A stretch of 64,000 nucleotides of DNA, from NCBI RefSeq assembly GCF_021390155.1, contig NZ_CP089985.1, forward strand, positions 5,845,501 to 5,909,500, read 5' to 3'. The stretch's first letter is position 1; every line of letters begins with the position of its first letter. This document shows, piece by piece, positions 18,405-28,262 of this stretch. This DNA is from Pseudomonas sp. HN11 (lineage in GTDB: Bacteria; Pseudomonadota; Gammaproteobacteria; Pseudomonadales; Pseudomonadaceae). The notes under the pieces are model-generated. The model was not told the DNA's origin. It did not search any database and saw only the letters and a list, made by a program, of their open reading frames with translations. A program made the position numbers and the translations under genes.

Positions 18405-19091
18405 ATGTCGACGATAGCAGACAACATCGGCCAGGTTAGCCAGCGCATCCGCGCCGCAACCGACGCCGTGCAACGTGACGCAAGCAGCATTCACCTGCTG
18501 GCCGTGAGCAAGACCAAACCCGCGCAAGCCGTGCGCGAAGCCTATGCCGCCGGGATGCGCGACTTTGGCGAGAACTACCTGCAGGAAGCCCTGGGCAAAC
18601 AGGCCGAATTAACCGACCTGCCCTTGAGTTGGCACTTCATCGGCCCCATTCAATCGAACAAGACGCGCGCTATCGCCGAGAACTTCGCTTGGGTGCATTC
18701 CGTGGACCGCTTGAAAATCGCTCAACGCTTGTCCGAACAACGCCCGGCCGACCTGCCACCGCTGAATATCTGCATCCAGGTCAACGTCAGTGGCGAAGCC
18801 AGCAAGTCCGGCTGTACCCCCGCCGACCTGCCGGCCCTGGCCCATGCTATCAGCGCCCTGCCGCGCTTGAAGCTGCGTGGCCTGATGGCGATTCCTGAAC
18901 CGACTGAAGATCGCACCGCGCAAGACGCAGCGTTCGCCGCGGTACGCGACCTGCAAAACAGTCTGAACCTGCCGCTGGACACACTTTCCATGGGCATGAG
19001 CCACGACCTTGAGTCCGCCATCGCCCAAGGCGCCACCTGGGTGCGGATCGGTACCGCCCTGTTTGGCGCCCGCGACTACGGCCAGCCATGA
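18405..19091 (+). CDS. yggS: YggS/PLPBP pyridoxal-phosphate homeostasis protein
   Basis: A 228 aa single-domain PLP-binding protein with the fold-type III barrel. The Schiff-base lysine lies in LLAVSKTKPA, the phosphate-binding end in RIGTALFGARDY, and GMSHDLESAIAQGATWVRIG is typical. It buffers free PLP and affects amino-acid pools without known catalytic activity. It is divergent from pilT (57 bp) and followed by proC after 33 bp, a widespread gene pair. Confidence 0.95.
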   Translation: MSTIADNIGQVSQRIRAATDAVQRDASSIHLLAVSKTKPAQAVREAYAAGMRDFGENYLQEALGKQAELTDLPLSWHFIGPIQSNKTRAIAENFAWVHSVDRLKIAQRLSEQRPADLPPLNICIQVNVSGEASKSGCTPADLPALAHAISALPRLKLRGLMAIPEPTEDRTAQDAAFAAVRDLQNSLNLPLDTLSMGMSHDLESAIAQGATWVRIGTALFGARDYGQP

Positions 19092-19124
19092 AATGGCTGA
19101 CTTCCATTTAGCTAAGGACCTGTC

Positions 19125-19943
19125 ATGAGAGACACGCGAATTGCCTTTATCGGCGCCGGTAACATGGCGGCCAGCCTGATCGGTGGCCTGCGGGCCAAGG
19201 GCCTGGACGCCGCGCAGATCCGCGCCAGCGACCCAGGGCCCGACACCCGTGCCCACGTCAGCGCCGAGCACGGCATTGAAACCTTTGCCGACAACGCCGA
19301 GGCCATCCAGGGCGTCGATGTCATCGTGCTGGCCGTTAAGCCGCAAGCCATGAAGGCCGTGTGCGAAAGCCTGCGTCCGAGCCTGCAGCCGCACCAGCTG
19401 GTGGTGTCCATCGCCGCCGGCATCACCTGCGCCAGCATGAACACCTGGCTCGGTGCCCAGCCGATCGTGCGCTGCATGCCCAATACCCCTGCGCTGGTCA
19501 GCCAAGGCGTGAGCGGGCTGTATGCCACCGCCGAAGTGAGCGCCGAACAACGGGGCCAGGCGCAAGAGTTGCTGTCTGCCGTGGGCCTTGCCCTGTGGCT
19601 GGAGCAGGAGCAGCAACTGGACGCGGTCACCGCCGTGTCCGGCAGTGGCCCGGCGTACTTCTTCCTGCTGATCGAAGCCATGACCGCCGCCGGCGTGAAA
19701 CTGGGCCTGTCCAAGGATGTGGCCGAGCAACTGGCCGAGCAGACTGCACTGGGCGCCGCGCATATGGCGGTTGCCAGCGATGTGGACGCCGCCGAGTTGC
19801 GCCGTCGCGTGACGTCGCCAGGCGGCACCACACAGGCGGCCATCGAGTCGTTCCAGGCCGGGGGTTTTGAAGCCCTGGTGGAAAAAGCATTGGGTGCCGC
19901 TGCGCACCGCTCGGCGGAACTCGCCGAACAACTGGGCAAATAA
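19125..19943 (+). CDS. proC: Pyrroline-5-carboxylate reductase
   Basis: A 272 aa NAD(P)H-dependent enzyme making proline from P5C. The N-terminal Rossmann motif is IAFIGAGNMAASLIGG, the central family stretch is VRCMPNTPALVSQG, and the C-terminal dimer region contains VSGSGPAYFFLLIEAM and VTSPGGTTQAAIESF. It lies between yggS and a yggT gene, the usual yggS-proC-yggT arrangement, with 9 bp to yggT. Confidence 0.97.
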   Translation: MRDTRIAFIGAGNMAASLIGGLRAKGLDAAQIRASDPGPDTRAHVSAEHGIETFADNAEAIQGVDVIVLAVKPQAMKAVCESLRPSLQPHQLVVSIAAGITCASMNTWLGAQPIVRCMPNTPALVSQGVSGLYATAEVSAEQRGQAQELLSAVGLALWLEQEQQLDAVTAVSGSGPAYFFLLIEAMTAAGVKLGLSKDVAEQLAEQTALGAAHMAVASDVDAAELRRRVTSPGGTTQAAIESFQAGGFEALVEKALGAAAHRSAELAEQLGK

Positions 19944-19952
19944 GGAGCCAAC

Positions 19953-20543
19953 ATGATTGGTTTGAACACCGCAGCCGTTTACGTGCTGCAAACCCTCGGC
20001 AGCCTGTACCTGCTGATCGTGCTGTTGCGCTTCGTGCTGCAACTGGTGCGCGCGAACTTCTACAACCCGCTCTGCCAATTCATCGTCAAGGCCACCCAGC
20101 CGCTGCTCAAGCCGTTGCGCCGGATCATCCCGAGCCTGTTCGGCCTGGACATGTCATCACTGGTCCTGGCGATCCTGGTACAGCTGGCCTTGATGGCGCT
20201 GACCCTGTTGCTGACGTACGGCACCACCGGTAATTTCGTCCAATTGCTGATCTGGGCAATCATCGGCGTGACCGCGCTGTTCCTGAAGATCTTCTTCTTC
20301 GCCCTGATCATCAGCGTGATCCTGTCCTGGGTCGCCCCCGGCAGCCACAACCCTGGCGCCGAGCTGGTGAACCAGATCTGCGAACCGGCGCTGGCACCAT
20401 TCCGTCGCCTGCTGCCGAACCTGGGCGGCCTGGATATTTCGCCGATCCTGGCGTTCATGGTGCTCAAGTTGCTGGACATGCTGGTGATCAACAACCTGGC
20501 GGCGATGACCGGCATGCCAGAGATTCTGCGCCTGCTGATCTGA
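19953..20543 (+). CDS. yggT: YggT family integral membrane protein
   Basis: A 196 aa membrane protein built from two YggT units, each a pair of hydrophobic helices with an amphipathic stretch. The first unit has FVLQLVRANFYNPLCQFIVK and the second SVILSWVAPGSHNPG with PFRRLLPNLGGLDISP. The PLKPLRRIIPS-like and PFRRLLPNLGG turns are the family signature. Its function in Pseudomonas is unproved; E. coli YggT has been linked to osmotic shock tolerance. It is the last gene of the yggS-proC-yggT operon, with a strong hairpin 6 bp after its stop. Confidence 0.92.
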   Translation: MIGLNTAAVYVLQTLGSLYLLIVLLRFVLQLVRANFYNPLCQFIVKATQPLLKPLRRIIPSLFGLDMSSLVLAILVQLALMALTLLLTYGTTGNFVQLLIWAIIGVTALFLKIFFFALIISVILSWVAPGSHNPGAELVNQICEPALAPFRRLLPNLGGLDISPILAFMVLKLLDMLVINNLAAMTGMPEILRLLI

Positions 20544-20549
20544 TGTTCG

Positions 20550-20577
20550 ATGGCGAGGGAGGCCTCTCCCTCGCCAT
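20550..20577 (+). terminator. Perfect hairpin after yggT
   Basis: A 12 bp perfect stem (ATGGCGAGGGAG and its complement) has a 4-base loop GCCT. It has no proper T tract, so it may be a weak terminator or mRNA-stabilising structure between the yggT and metX units. Confidence 0.5.
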
Positions 20578-20638
20578 TGCTTGCCGCTAGGTGCAGCGGT
20601 CTTTAGACTTACGCCTCATTTAAACGAGAGCAGGGTCG

Positions 20639-21778
20639 ATGCCAGCTGCCTTTCCCCCCGATTCTGTTGGACTGGTCGTGCCCCAAATGGCGCACTTCAG
20701 CGAACCGCTGGCCCTGGCCTGCGGGCGTTCGCTGCCTGCCTATGACCTGATCTATGAAACCTATGGCCAACTGAACGCCACGGCGAGCAACGCCGTGCTG
20801 ATCTGCCACGCCTTGTCCGGCCATCATCACGCCGCCGGTTTCCACTCGGTCGACGACCGCAAGCCCGGCTGGTGGGACAGTTGCATCGGCCCCGGCAAGC
20901 CCATCGACACCGACAAGTTCTTTGTGGTCAGCCTGAACAACCTCGGCGGCTGCAACGGCTCCACCGGTCCAAGCAGTCTCAACCCGGAAACCGGCAAGCC
21001 GTTCGGCGCCGATTTCCCGGTACTGACCGTGGAAGACTGGGTGCACAGCCAGGCCCGCCTCGCCGACGTGCTCGGCATCCACCAGTGGGCCGCCGTGATC
21101 GGTGGCAGCCTGGGCGGCATGCAAGCGCTGCAATGGACCATCACTTACCCGGATCGCGTGCGCCATTGCCTGGCCATCGCCTCGGCCCCCAAGTTGTCGG
21201 CGCAGAATATCGCCTTCAACGAAGTGGCGCGCCAGGCCATCCTGACTGACCCCGAGTTCCACGGCGGTTCGTTCCAGGAAGCCGGGGTGATCCCCAAGCG
21301 TGGGCTGATGCTGGCGCGGATGGTCGGGCATATCACCTACCTGTCCGATGACTCCATGGGCGAGAAATTCGGCCGTGGCCTCAAGAGCGAAAAGCTCAAC
21401 TACGACTTCCACAGCGTCGAGTTCCAGGTGGAAAGCTATCTGCGTTATCAGGGCGAAGAGTTCTCCGGGCGTTTCGACGCCAACACCTACCTGCTGATGA
21501 CCAAGGCTTTGGATTACTTCGACCCGGCCGCCAACTTTGATGACGACCTGGCGAAAACCTTCGAAGGCGCCACGGCCAAGTTCTGCGTGATGTCGTTCAC
21601 CACCGACTGGCGCTTCTCGCCGGCCCGCTCCCGTGAGCTGGTGGATGCGCTGATGGCCGCGCGCAAGGACGTCTGCTACCTGGAAATCGATGCGCCGCAG
21701 GGCCACGACGCCTTCCTGATTCCGATCCCGCGTTACTTGCAGGCGTTCGGCAATTACATGAACCGGATTACTGTGTGA
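20639..21778 (+). CDS. metX: Homoserine O-acyltransferase MetX
   Basis: An alpha/beta-hydrolase enzyme (379 aa) activating homoserine in methionine synthesis. The nucleophile serine lies in [12 protein letters not shown], the acid in FTTDWRFSP and the histidine in [21 protein letters not shown] belongs to the active-site oxyanion region. By homology it could be called acetyltransferase, but Pseudomonas MetX enzymes are reported to prefer succinyl-CoA (MetXS). The sequence alone does not settle this for me. It is followed 7 bp later by metW. Confidence 0.95.
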   Translation: MPAAFPPDSVGLVVPQMAHFSEPLALACGRSLPAYDLIYETYGQLNATASNAVLICHALSGHHHAAGFHSVDDRKPGWWDSCIGPGKPIDTDKFFVVSLNNLGGCNGSTGPSSLNPETGKPFGADFPVLTVEDWVHSQARLADVLGIHQWAAVIGGSLGGMQALQWTITYPDRVRHCLAIASAPKLSAQNIAFNEVARQAILTDPEFHGGSFQEAGVIPKRGLMLARMVGHITYLSDDSMGEKFGRGLKSEKLNYDFHSVEFQVESYLRYQGEEFSGRFDANTYLLMTKALDYFDPAANFDDDLAKTFEGATAKFCVMSFTTDWRFSPARSRELVDALMAARKDVCYLEIDAPQGHDAFLIPIPRYLQAFGNYMNRITV

Positions 21779-21785
21779 GAACGCC

Positions 21786-22406
21786 ATGAGAGCCGACCTG
21801 GAAATCATCCAAGAATGGATCCCCGCCGGCAGCCGCGTGCTCGACCTGGGCTGCGGCGATGGCGAACTGCTGAGCTGGCTGCGTGACAACAAGCAGGTCA
21901 CCGGCTATGGCCTGGAAAACGACCCGGACAACATCGCCCAGTGCGTGGCCAAGGGCATCAACGTGATCGAGCAGGACCTGGACAAGGGCCTGGGTAACTT
22001 TGCCAGCAACAGCTTCGACATCGTGGTGATGACCCAGGCGCTGCAGGCGGTGCACTACCCGGACCGGATCCTCGATGAAATGCTGCGCGTCGGCCGCCAG
22101 TGCATCATCACTTTCCCCAACTTCGGCCACTGGCGCTGCCGCTGGTACCTGGCCACCAAGGGCCGCATGCCGGTGTCGGACTTCCTGCCCTACACCTGGT
22201 ACAACACGCCGAACATCCACTTCTGCACCTTCGAAGACTTCGAAGCCTTGTGTGGCGAGCGTGAAGCCAAGGTGATCAACCGCCTGGCCGTCGATCAGCA
22301 GCACCGCCACGGCTGGGCGAGTAAACTATGGCCCAACCTGTTGGGCGAAATTGGTATTTACCGGGTCAGCAGTCCTGGCCTGACCGACCACAAGATTGCC
22401 GTCTAA
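21786..22406 (+). CDS. metW: MetW, partner of MetX
   Basis: A 206 aa methyltransferase-fold protein with a SAM-motif-like VLDLGCGDGELLSWL and LENDPDNIAQCVAKG. It is encoded next to metX in many Proteobacteria and needed for methionine synthesis there. Work in other species suggests MetW activates MetX by forming a complex, rather than methylating a known substrate. It is co-transcribed with metX (7 bp gap), with a 21 bp gap to the DUF4426 gene. Confidence 0.94.
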   Translation: MRADLEIIQEWIPAGSRVLDLGCGDGELLSWLRDNKQVTGYGLENDPDNIAQCVAKGINVIEQDLDKGLGNFASNSFDIVVMTQALQAVHYPDRILDEMLRVGRQCIITFPNFGHWRCRWYLATKGRMPVSDFLPYTWYNTPNIHFCTFEDFEALCGEREAKVINRLAVDQQHRHGWASKLWPNLLGEIGIYRVSSPGLTDHKIAV

Positions 22407-22427
22407 TCATCTTCAAGAGGGACGCTC

Positions 22428-22862
22428 ATGAGTCGTTTGGCTATTTTTCTATTGACCGCCTGCCTGGGCGCCAGCGCCATGGCCGCGGACGCTATAGACG
22501 CTAACCGCAAGAAAGACTTCGGTGACATCACCGTGCACTACAACACCTTCACCTCCAGCTTCCTGCAACCGGAAACCGCCCAGAAGGTCGGCGTGGTGCG
22601 CAGCAAGGAGAAGGGCCTGATCAACGTGACCGTGATCAAAGGCGTGACCCCAGTCGCCGCGCAAGTCACCGGCACCATCAAGGACCTGGGTGGCAAGAGC
22701 GAGATCCTGACCTTCAAGCAAATCAACGAAAAAGGCGGCGTCAATTATCTCGCGCCTTACTCCGTGACCCAGCGGGAATACAAGACGTTTACCATCAACG
22801 TTGAAACCGGCGGCAAAGCCCATAGCTTCCAATTCAACCAAGAACTGTTTCCGGCCGAATGA
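22428..22862 (+). CDS. Secreted DUF4426 protein
   Basis: A 144 aa protein with a clear Sec signal ([20 protein letters not shown]) and a small beta-rich mature domain. Typical features are the [13 protein letters not shown] segment near the mature N-terminus and [15 protein letters not shown] near the end. Family function is unknown; location is predicted periplasmic. Its stop overlaps the start of rdgB, so it belongs to the metX-metW-DUF4426-rdgB-hemW run. Confidence 0.88.
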   Translation: MSRLAIFLLTACLGASAMAADAIDANRKKDFGDITVHYNTFTSSFLQPETAQKVGVVRSKEKGLINVTVIKGVTPVAAQVTGTIKDLGGKSEILTFKQINEKGGVNYLAPYSVTQREYKTFTINVETGGKAHSFQFNQELFPAE

Positions 22863-23455
22863 TGAAACTCACCCAACTCGTACTGGCCAGCCACAACGCC
22901 GGCAAACTCAAAGAATTGCAGGCGATGCTCGGCGACTCCGTGCAACTGCGCTCCATTGGTGAGTTCAGCCAGGTAGAGCCGGAAGAGACCGGCCTGTCGT
23001 TCGTCGAGAACGCCATCCTCAAGGCGCGTAATGCCGCACGCATCTCCGGGCTGCCGGCGTTGGCGGATGACTCGGGGCTGGCGGTGGATTTCCTCGGCGG
23101 CGCGCCGGGCATCTATTCGGCGCGTTATGCCGACGGCAAGGGCGACGCTGCCAACAACGCCAAGCTGCTCGACGCACTCAAAAACGTGCCGGACGCTGAG
23201 CGCGGCGCGCAGTTCGTCTGCGTGCTGGCCCTGGTGCGCCATGCCGATGACCCGCTGCCGATCCTGTGCGAAGGCCTGTGGTACGGGCGCATCCTGCATG
23301 CGGCCAGTGGCGAACACGGCTTTGGCTATGACCCGCTGTTCTGGGTGCCGGAGCGCAATGTCTCCAGCGCCGAACTGAGCCCGGCCGACAAGAACCAGAT
23401 CAGCCACCGTGCTCGCGCAATGGATTTGCTGCGCCAACGCCTGAGCCTGAAATGA
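22859..23455 (+). CDS. rdgB: XTP/dITP pyrophosphatase RdgB (Ham1)
   Basis: A 198 aa house-cleaning enzyme removing dITP, dXTP and ITP. The substrate motif [10 protein letters not shown] starts at about residue 11, [13 protein letters not shown] follows, then [20 protein letters not shown] and C-terminal SHRARAM. The second ATG (22862) is equally possible as the start. It overlaps the preceding stop and the following hemW start (4 bp), so it is translationally coupled on both sides. Confidence 0.96.
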   Translation: MMKLTQLVLASHNAGKLKELQAMLGDSVQLRSIGEFSQVEPEETGLSFVENAILKARNAARISGLPALADDSGLAVDFLGGAPGIYSARYADGKGDAANNAKLLDALKNVPDAERGAQFVCVLALVRHADDPLPILCEGLWYGRILHAASGEHGFGYDPLFWVPERNVSSAELSPADKNQISHRARAMDLLRQRLSLK

Positions 23456-24654
23456 CCCAGAACACCTCTGCGCAGCCGCTGATCCACGGCGGCGCGCAAA
23501 CACCTCGGGCGGCCCTGCCTGTGCTGCCGCCCCTGGCGCTGTATATCCACATCCCGTGGTGCGTGCGCAAATGCCCTTATTGCGACTTCAATTCCCACAC
23601 CGCCAGTAAAGTGCTGCCGGAAGAAGAGTATGTGGACGCCCTGCTGGCCGACCTCGATCAGGACCTGCACGCCGTGTACGGTCGAGAACTGAGTTCGATC
23701 TTCTTTGGCGGCGGTACGCCGAGCCTGTTCAGCGCCGCTGCATTGGGTCGACTGCTCAAAGGTGTGGAAGCGCGCATCCCGTTTGCCAGTGATATCGAAA
23801 TCACCCTGGAAGCCAACCCCGGTACGTTCGAGCAAGAGAAGTTCGTCGCGTATCGCAAGCTGGGGATCAATCGCCTGTCCATCGGCATCCAGAGCTTCCA
23901 GCAGGAAAAGCTTGAGGCCCTCGGCCGTATCCACAATGGCGACGAAGCCGTGCGCGCCGCTGGCATGGCGCGCCAGGCCGGGTTCGACAACTTCAACCTG
24001 GACTTGATGCACGGCTTGCCCGATCAATCCCTGGACGATGCCCTGAGCGACTTACGCCAAGCCATCGCGCTGAAGCCGACGCATCTGTCCTGGTACCAAC
24101 TTACGCTAGAGCCGAACACCGTATTCTGGAACCAGCCACCTGCGCTGCCGGAAGACGACACACTGTGGGATATCCAGGAGGCCGGCCAGGCCCTGCTCGC
24201 TGAACACGGTTACGCGCAGTATGAAGTATCGGCCTACGCCCAGCCCGGCCGCCCGGCGCGGCATAACCTCAATTACTGGAGCTTCGGCGACTTTATCGGC
24301 ATTGGCGCCGGTGCGCACGGCAAGCTCAGCCACCCCGACGGGCGCATCGTACGCACCTGGAAGACCCGAGCTCCGAAGGACTACCTCAACCCGGCCAAAA
24401 ACTTTCAGGCCGGCGCGAAAGAACTGACCAACGAAGAACTGCCGTTCGAGTTCCTGATGAACGCGTTGCGCCTCACCGATGGCGTCGAGGCCAAGCTCTA
24501 CGCCGAGCGTACCGGCCTGGAACTGGCGAGCCTCGATGAAGGTCGCCGCGAGGCAGAACAAAGTGGCTTAATGCAGGTCGAACCGTCACGCCTGGCGGCG
24601 ACCGACCGCGGGCAACTCTTTCTCAATGACCTGTTGCAGAAGTTTTTGAGCTGA
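23452..24654 (+). CDS. hemW: HemW heme chaperone, radical-SAM family
   Basis: A 400 aa protein of the coproporphyrinogen III oxidase-like radical SAM family. The CX3CX2C cluster motif is Cys37, Cys41 and Cys44 ([16 protein letters not shown]), and a [11 protein letters not shown] motif follows. The HemW C-terminal domain is present. It is shorter than HemN and lacks the HemN N-terminal extension. Such proteins insert heme rather than oxidise porphyrinogen, so the older 'oxygen-independent coproporphyrinogen oxidase' label is unlikely. Confidence 0.93.
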   Translation: MTQNTSAQPLIHGGAQTPRAALPVLPPLALYIHIPWCVRKCPYCDFNSHTASKVLPEEEYVDALLADLDQDLHAVYGRELSSIFFGGGTPSLFSAAALGRLLKGVEARIPFASDIEITLEANPGTFEQEKFVAYRKLGINRLSIGIQSFQQEKLEALGRIHNGDEAVRAAGMARQAGFDNFNLDLMHGLPDQSLDDALSDLRQAIALKPTHLSWYQLTLEPNTVFWNQPPALPEDDTLWDIQEAGQALLAEHGYAQYEVSAYAQPGRPARHNLNYWSFGDFIGIGAGAHGKLSHPDGRIVRTWKTRAPKDYLNPAKNFQAGAKELTNEELPFEFLMNALRLTDGVEAKLYAERTGLELASLDEGRREAEQSGLMQVEPSRLAATDRGQLFLNDLLQKFLS

Positions 24655-24672
24655 CGCTCTTAAGGAAATCGA

Positions 24673-24996
24673 ATGGATTTGGTACTCGACCTGCTCGCCA
24701 CCGTATCCCGCTGGAGCCGCAGCAACCTATCAGAAATCTCCCTGGCCCTCGTCGGCTGTCTGCTGGTGCTGTTTGGCGCCGATATCAAAGGCTGGGTGGA
24801 AGCCCGCCTGGGCAGCATCGCAGGTGCATTGCGCGTACCGCTGATGGCGCTGGTGTGCATGATCGGCAGCGGCGCTGCGTTGATCTACGCCACGCCGTGG
24901 ATTGTGCGGGGCTTGAGCCAGTTCAATAACTACAGCCTGGCGCCAGTTCTGGTGGTCGTGTTGGTACTGATTGGCGTAGTAGCAGACCGCCGCTGA
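24673..24996 (+). CDS. DUF3392 small membrane protein
   Basis: A 107 aa inner-membrane protein with about three hydrophobic helices (residues ~20-37, 55-75 and 88-104). It begins MDLVLDLLATVSRWSRSNL and contains GADIKGWVEARLG. The family is conserved next to hemW in Pseudomonas and has no assigned function. It follows hemW by 18 bp and is probably the last gene of that operon. A REP-like hairpin separates it from convergent trmB. Confidence 0.8.
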   Translation: MDLVLDLLATVSRWSRSNLSEISLALVGCLLVLFGADIKGWVEARLGSIAGALRVPLMALVCMIGSGAALIYATPWIVRGLSQFNNYSLAPVLVVVLVLIGVVADRR

Positions 24997-25020
24997 CCCC
25001 CACGCCAACACAGATACAAA

Positions 25021-25049
25021 TGTAGGAGCGGGCTTGCTCGCTCCCACAT
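25021..25049. repeat. Single REP-like hairpin
   Basis: A TGTAGGAGCGGGCTTGCTCG unit folds onto the following CTCCCACA. It lies between convergent DUF3392 and trmB genes and may serve as a transcript end for both. Confidence 0.65.
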
Positions 25050-25078
25050 TTTTGACCGTATTCCAAGCCAGTGGCTTG

Positions 25079-25807
25079 TCAGTCGATTTTCTCGAACTTC
25101 AAATCCCAAACCCCATGCCCCAACCGCTCACCGCGGCGTTCAAACTTGGTGATCGGGCGCTCAGCCGGGCGTGGCACGCATTTGCCGTCTTCGGCGATGT
25201 TGCGGTAGCCGGGGGCGACGTTCATCACTTCCAGCATATATTCCGCATACGGTTCCCAGTCGGTGGCCATGTGCAGGATGCCGCCAACCTTGAGCTTGCT
25301 ACGCACCAGCTCCGCAAAGGAGGCCTGGACGATACGACGTTTGTGGTGACGGGCTTTGTGCCAGGGGTCGGGGAAGAACAGCATCAGGCGGTCGAGGCTG
25401 TTGTCGGCGATGCAGCGGTTGAGCACTTCGATCGCGTCGCAGTCGTAGACCCGCAAGTTGGTCAACCCTTGGGTCAGCACACCGTTGAGCAGCGCGCCGA
25501 CACCTGGGCGGTGCACTTCCACACCGATAAAGTCCTGGTCCGGCGCGGCGGCGGCCATTTCCAGCAGAGAGTGGCCCATGCCGAAACCGATTTCCAGGGA
25601 ACGCGGGGCCGAACGGCCGAACACCTGATCGTAGTCCACCGGCGTGTCGGCCAGGGGCAACACGTACAGCGGCGCACCTTGCTCCAGGCCTTTTTGCTGG
25701 CCTTCGGTCATGCGACCTGCGCGCATCACAAAACTCTTGATACGGCGGTGCTTGGACTCGTCGCCCGCTGCAAGGGTGTTCGGCGTTTCGTTTGATTCAG
25801 TCATCAA
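25079..25807 (-). CDS. trmB: tRNA (guanine-N7)-methyltransferase
   Basis: A 242 aa SAM enzyme methylating G46 of tRNA. The SAM motif is [15 protein letters not shown], followed by [14 protein letters not shown], the catalytic region [20 protein letters not shown] and C-terminal [17 protein letters not shown]. It starts 6 bp after the thiG stop, so it is co-transcribed with thiS-thiG, as in other Pseudomonas. Confidence 0.96.
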   Translation of the reverse strand: MMTESNETPNTLAAGDESKHRRIKSFVMRAGRMTEGQQKGLEQGAPLYVLPLADTPVDYDQVFGRSAPRSLEIGFGMGHSLLEMAAAAPDQDFIGVEVHRPGVGALLNGVLTQGLTNLRVYDCDAIEVLNRCIADNSLDRLMLFFPDPWHKARHHKRRIVQASFAELVRSKLKVGGILHMATDWEPYAEYMLEVMNVAPGYRNIAEDGKCVPRPAERPITKFERRGERLGHGVWDLKFEKID

Positions 25808-25813
25808 TGGCTC

Positions 25814-26608
25814 TTACTTGATCAGACCATCCAGCGGCGAGGAAGCGCTGGCGTAGAGTTTTTTCGGCATGCGACCGGCGAGGTAGGCCAGGCGGCCCGC
25901 GACGATGGCGTGGTTCATGGCCTCGGCCATCATGACCGGTTGCTGGGCATGGGCGATGGCCGAGTTCATCAGCACTGCGTCGCAGCCCAGCTCCATGGCG
26001 ATGGTTGCGTCGGAGGCCGTGCCCACGCCCGCATCCACCAGCACTGGGATCTTGGCTTCTTCGAGGATGATCTGCAGGTTGTACGGATTGCAGATACCCA
26101 GGCCGGAACCGATCAGTCCCGCCAGCGGCATCACGGCGATACAGCCGATTTGCGCCAATTGTCGCGCGATGATCGGGTCATCGCTGGTGTAGACCATCAC
26201 GTCGAAACCTTCCTTGACCAGGGTTTCGGCGGCCTTGAGGGTTTCGATCACGTTGGGGAACAGGGTTTTTTGGTCGGCCAGCACTTCCAGCTTCACCAGG
26301 TTGTGGCCGTCGAGCAGCTCACGGGCCAGACGGCAGGTGCGCACGGCTTCGATGGCGTCGTAGCAGCCGGCGGTGTTCGGAAGGAAGGTGTAGCGATCCG
26401 GCGACAGCACCTCAAGCAGGTTCGGCTCGCCTTCGATCTGGCCGAGGTTGGTGCGGCGCACGGCGAAGGTGACGATCTCGGCGCCCGAGGCTTCGATGGC
26501 CAGGCGGGTTTCTTCCATGTCGCGGTACTTGCCGGTGCCGACCAGCAGACGGGACTGGAAGGTACGACCGGCCAGGACGAAGGGCTTGTCGTTACGGACG
26601 ATGCTCAT
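25814..26608 (-). CDS. thiG: Thiazole synthase ThiG
   Basis: A 264 aa TIM barrel making the thiazole phosphate of thiamin from DXP, dehydroglycine and ThiS thiocarboxylate. The Schiff-base lysine lies in [17 protein letters not shown], phosphate-binding ends are at [13 protein letters not shown] and [18 protein letters not shown], and the N-terminus has [12 protein letters not shown]. It follows thiS in the same operon with a 52 bp gap. No thiO/thiH is visible nearby, so the dehydroglycine source is encoded elsewhere. Confidence 0.97.
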   Translation of the reverse strand: MSIVRNDKPFVLAGRTFQSRLLVGTGKYRDMEETRLAIEASGAEIVTFAVRRTNLGQIEGEPNLLEVLSPDRYTFLPNTAGCYDAIEAVRTCRLARELLDGHNLVKLEVLADQKTLFPNVIETLKAAETLVKEGFDVMVYTSDDPIIARQLAQIGCIAVMPLAGLIGSGLGICNPYNLQIILEEAKIPVLVDAGVGTASDATIAMELGCDAVLMNSAIAHAQQPVMMAEAMNHAIVAGRLAYLAGRMPKKLYASASSPLDGLIK

Positions 26609-26660
26609 GGGAAATCCTCGAAATGGGGTGAGGTTCTGCAGAATTCAGGAAGCTGCGCGG

Positions 26661-26861
26661 CTAGCCGCCGCCGATGGCGTGGACCACTTCGACCTGGTCT
26701 CCCTCGGTGAGCGCAGTTTCGGCGTGCAGGCTACGCGGGACGATATCCAGGTTGAGTTCCACTGCGACGCGACGTCCGGTGAGGTCCAGACGGGTCAGCA
26801 GGGCCGCAACGGTTTCGCCGTCGGGCAGTTCAAAGGATTCGCCGTTCAACTGAATGCGCAT
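26661..26861 (-). CDS. thiS: ThiS sulfur carrier protein
   Basis: A 66 aa ubiquitin-like protein. It begins MRIQLNGESFELPDGETVAA and ends with the Gly-Gly tail (VVHAIGGG) whose C-terminus is adenylated and thiocarboxylated before sulfur transfer to ThiG. A much longer frame runs upstream through the DUF423 gene but has no homology-like content, so the start at 26861 fits the family length. It is adjacent to thiG and trmB. Confidence 0.95.
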   Translation of the reverse strand: MRIQLNGESFELPDGETVAALLTRLDLTGRRVAVELNLDIVPRSLHAETALTEGDQVEVVHAIGGG

Positions 26862-26932
26862 GCCACGGGCCGCCATCGTTTTAAGGGGCCCGCATTCTAG
26901 CGCGATTGGGGCCTGAAGGTCAGCTCCGAGCG

Positions 26933-27313
26933 TCAAGCGGTCAGCTGCAAGCGCCAGGCTGCGAGGCCTAGGAAGAACCATCCAAGCAGAAATGCCAGGC
27001 CACCAAACGGTGTGATAATCCCGAGTTTGCTGACCCCGGTCATGGTCAACACATACAGGCTGCCGGAGAACAGCAGGATGCCGACGGTAAACGAGAGACC
27101 CGCCCAATTGACCAATCGACCTGGAATATGCGCCGCCAACAAAGCCACGCCGAACAGCGCCAGGGTATGCACCAGCTGGTAAGTCACGCCGGTATGGAAG
27201 ATCGCCAGGTACTCGGTGCTCAGGCGGTTTTTCAGGCCATGGGCGGCGAACGCACCAAGCGCGACACCGGTAAAGCCGAAAAAGGCAGCCAACATCAGAA
27301 AGCCACGCAACAT
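26933..27313 (-). CDS. DUF423 membrane protein
   Basis: A 126 aa protein with about four hydrophobic helices. The signature is AALGAFAAHGLK-like (here GVALGAFAAHGLKNRL) near the N-terminus and GLSFTVGILLFSGSLY in the middle. The family is widespread and uncharacterised (YwdK/YgdD type). It lies 71 bp upstream of thiS on the same strand and is divergent from mtgA (74 bp). Confidence 0.88.
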   Translation of the reverse strand: MLRGFLMLAAFFGFTGVALGAFAAHGLKNRLSTEYLAIFHTGVTYQLVHTLALFGVALLAAHIPGRLVNWAGLSFTVGILLFSGSLYVLTMTGVSKLGIITPFGGLAFLLGWFFLGLAAWRLQLTA

Positions 27314-27387
27314 GAGGAACTCCAGTCAGACTCAAAGGGCCGGGTCTGTATAATGGCCCGCTCAACGGGTTCGGCCAAGCCATCTCT

Positions 27388-28110
27388 ATGCTGCGTCTCC
27401 TCTTCAAACGCTTTCTCAATGTCGTGAAATGGTTCGCCATCGGCAGTGTGCTGCTGGTGCTGCTGTTTCGCGTCGTCCCGCCGCCGTTCACTGCACTGAT
27501 GGTGGAGCGCAAGGTCGAATCCTGGTTCGACGGCGAGCCCATTGACTTGCAGCGCAACTGGGTGCCGTGGGACGAGATCTCCGATGACCTCAAAGTGGCG
27601 GTGATGGCCGGTGAAGACCAGCGTTTCCCGCAGCATTGGGGTTTTGACTTCGGCGCGATCCAGGCCGCCATCCTGCACAACGAACGCGGTGGCTCGATTC
27701 GCGGCGCCAGTACGTTGAGCCAACAGGTGTCGAAAAACCTGTTCCTGTGGGCCGGCCGCAGTTATCTGCGCAAAGGCCTGGAAGCGTGGTTTACCGGGTT
27801 GATCGAGGTGCTGTGGCCCAAGCAGCGGATCCTTGAGGTGTACCTCAACAGCGTTGAATGGGATGAAGGCGTATTTGGCGCAGAAGCGGCGGCGCGGCAT
27901 CACTTTGGGGTGAGTGCCAAAGGGCTTTCGCGGCAGCAGGCCAGCTATCTGGCCGCAGTACTGCCCAACCCTCGGGTGTGGAGTGCCAGTCATCCGACGG
28001 CTTACGTGGCGCGGCGTGCGGCGTGGATTCGGCAGCAGATGGGGCAGCTGGGAGGCGATAGCTACCTGCTTGAGCTGAACAATTCGCGCAAAGCCCCTTG
28101 GTCCGACTGA
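27388..28110 (+). CDS. mtgA: Monofunctional peptidoglycan glycosyltransferase
   Basis: A 240 aa GT51 enzyme that polymerises lipid II glycan strands without a transpeptidase domain. One N-terminal membrane anchor (residues ~13-30) is followed by the GT51 motifs: catalytic Glu in [16 protein letters not shown], then [37 protein letters not shown] and [19 protein letters not shown]. It is divergent from the DUF423 gene and convergent with rpoH across a REPIN. Confidence 0.96.
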   Translation: MLRLLFKRFLNVVKWFAIGSVLLVLLFRVVPPPFTALMVERKVESWFDGEPIDLQRNWVPWDEISDDLKVAVMAGEDQRFPQHWGFDFGAIQAAILHNERGGSIRGASTLSQQVSKNLFLWAGRSYLRKGLEAWFTGLIEVLWPKQRILEVYLNSVEWDEGVFGAEAAARHHFGVSAKGLSRQQASYLAAVLPNPRVWSASHPTAYVARRAAWIRQQMGQLGGDSYLLELNNSRKAPWSD

Positions 28111-28128
28111 CACAATACAAAAAACAAT

Positions 28129-28233
28129 TGTGGGAGCGGCGGCGCGACGATTCGACTTGCTCGCGAATGCGGTGGTTCAGTCAACATTTTCGGTGACTGA
28201 CACTCCGCTTTCGCGAGCAAGCCCGCTTCCACA
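28129..28233. repeat. REPIN with an interrupted left arm
   Basis: The right arm is CTTTCGCGAGCAAGCCCGCT-type and ends TTCCACA. The left arm starts TGTGGGAGCGG but carries about a dozen extra bases (GGCGCGACGATTCGA) before CTTGCTCGCGAA. The loop has the same TCAGTCA...TGACTGACACT dyad as the unit at 17200. It lies between convergent mtgA and rpoH. Confidence 0.85.
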
Positions 28234-28262
28234 TTCGATCGTGTTGTTTTCGGAACCGCGTT

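Noticed and set aside
17313..18527. Longer pilT starting at 18527
   Set aside because: The extra 60 codons run through the divergent yggS start and have no PilT character. MDISELLTVS gives the standard 344 aa.
18609..20078. A 489-codon minus-strand frame over yggS and proC
   Set aside because: Antisense to two genes with clear family motifs; the translation is Gln/His/Ala/Gly-rich in the way shadow frames are.
20609..21901. A 430-codon minus-strand frame over metX
   Set aside because: Antisense shadow; metX on the other strand has its full catalytic triad.
23452..24654. Oxygen-independent coproporphyrinogen III oxidase (HemN)
   Set aside because: Too short, lacks the HemN N-terminal region and matches HemW.
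26661..27680. Extending thiS upstream into one 339-codon protein
   Set aside because: The upstream part is antisense to mtgA and out of frame with DUF423. ThiS proteins are about 66 aa and the internal ATG at 26861 fits.
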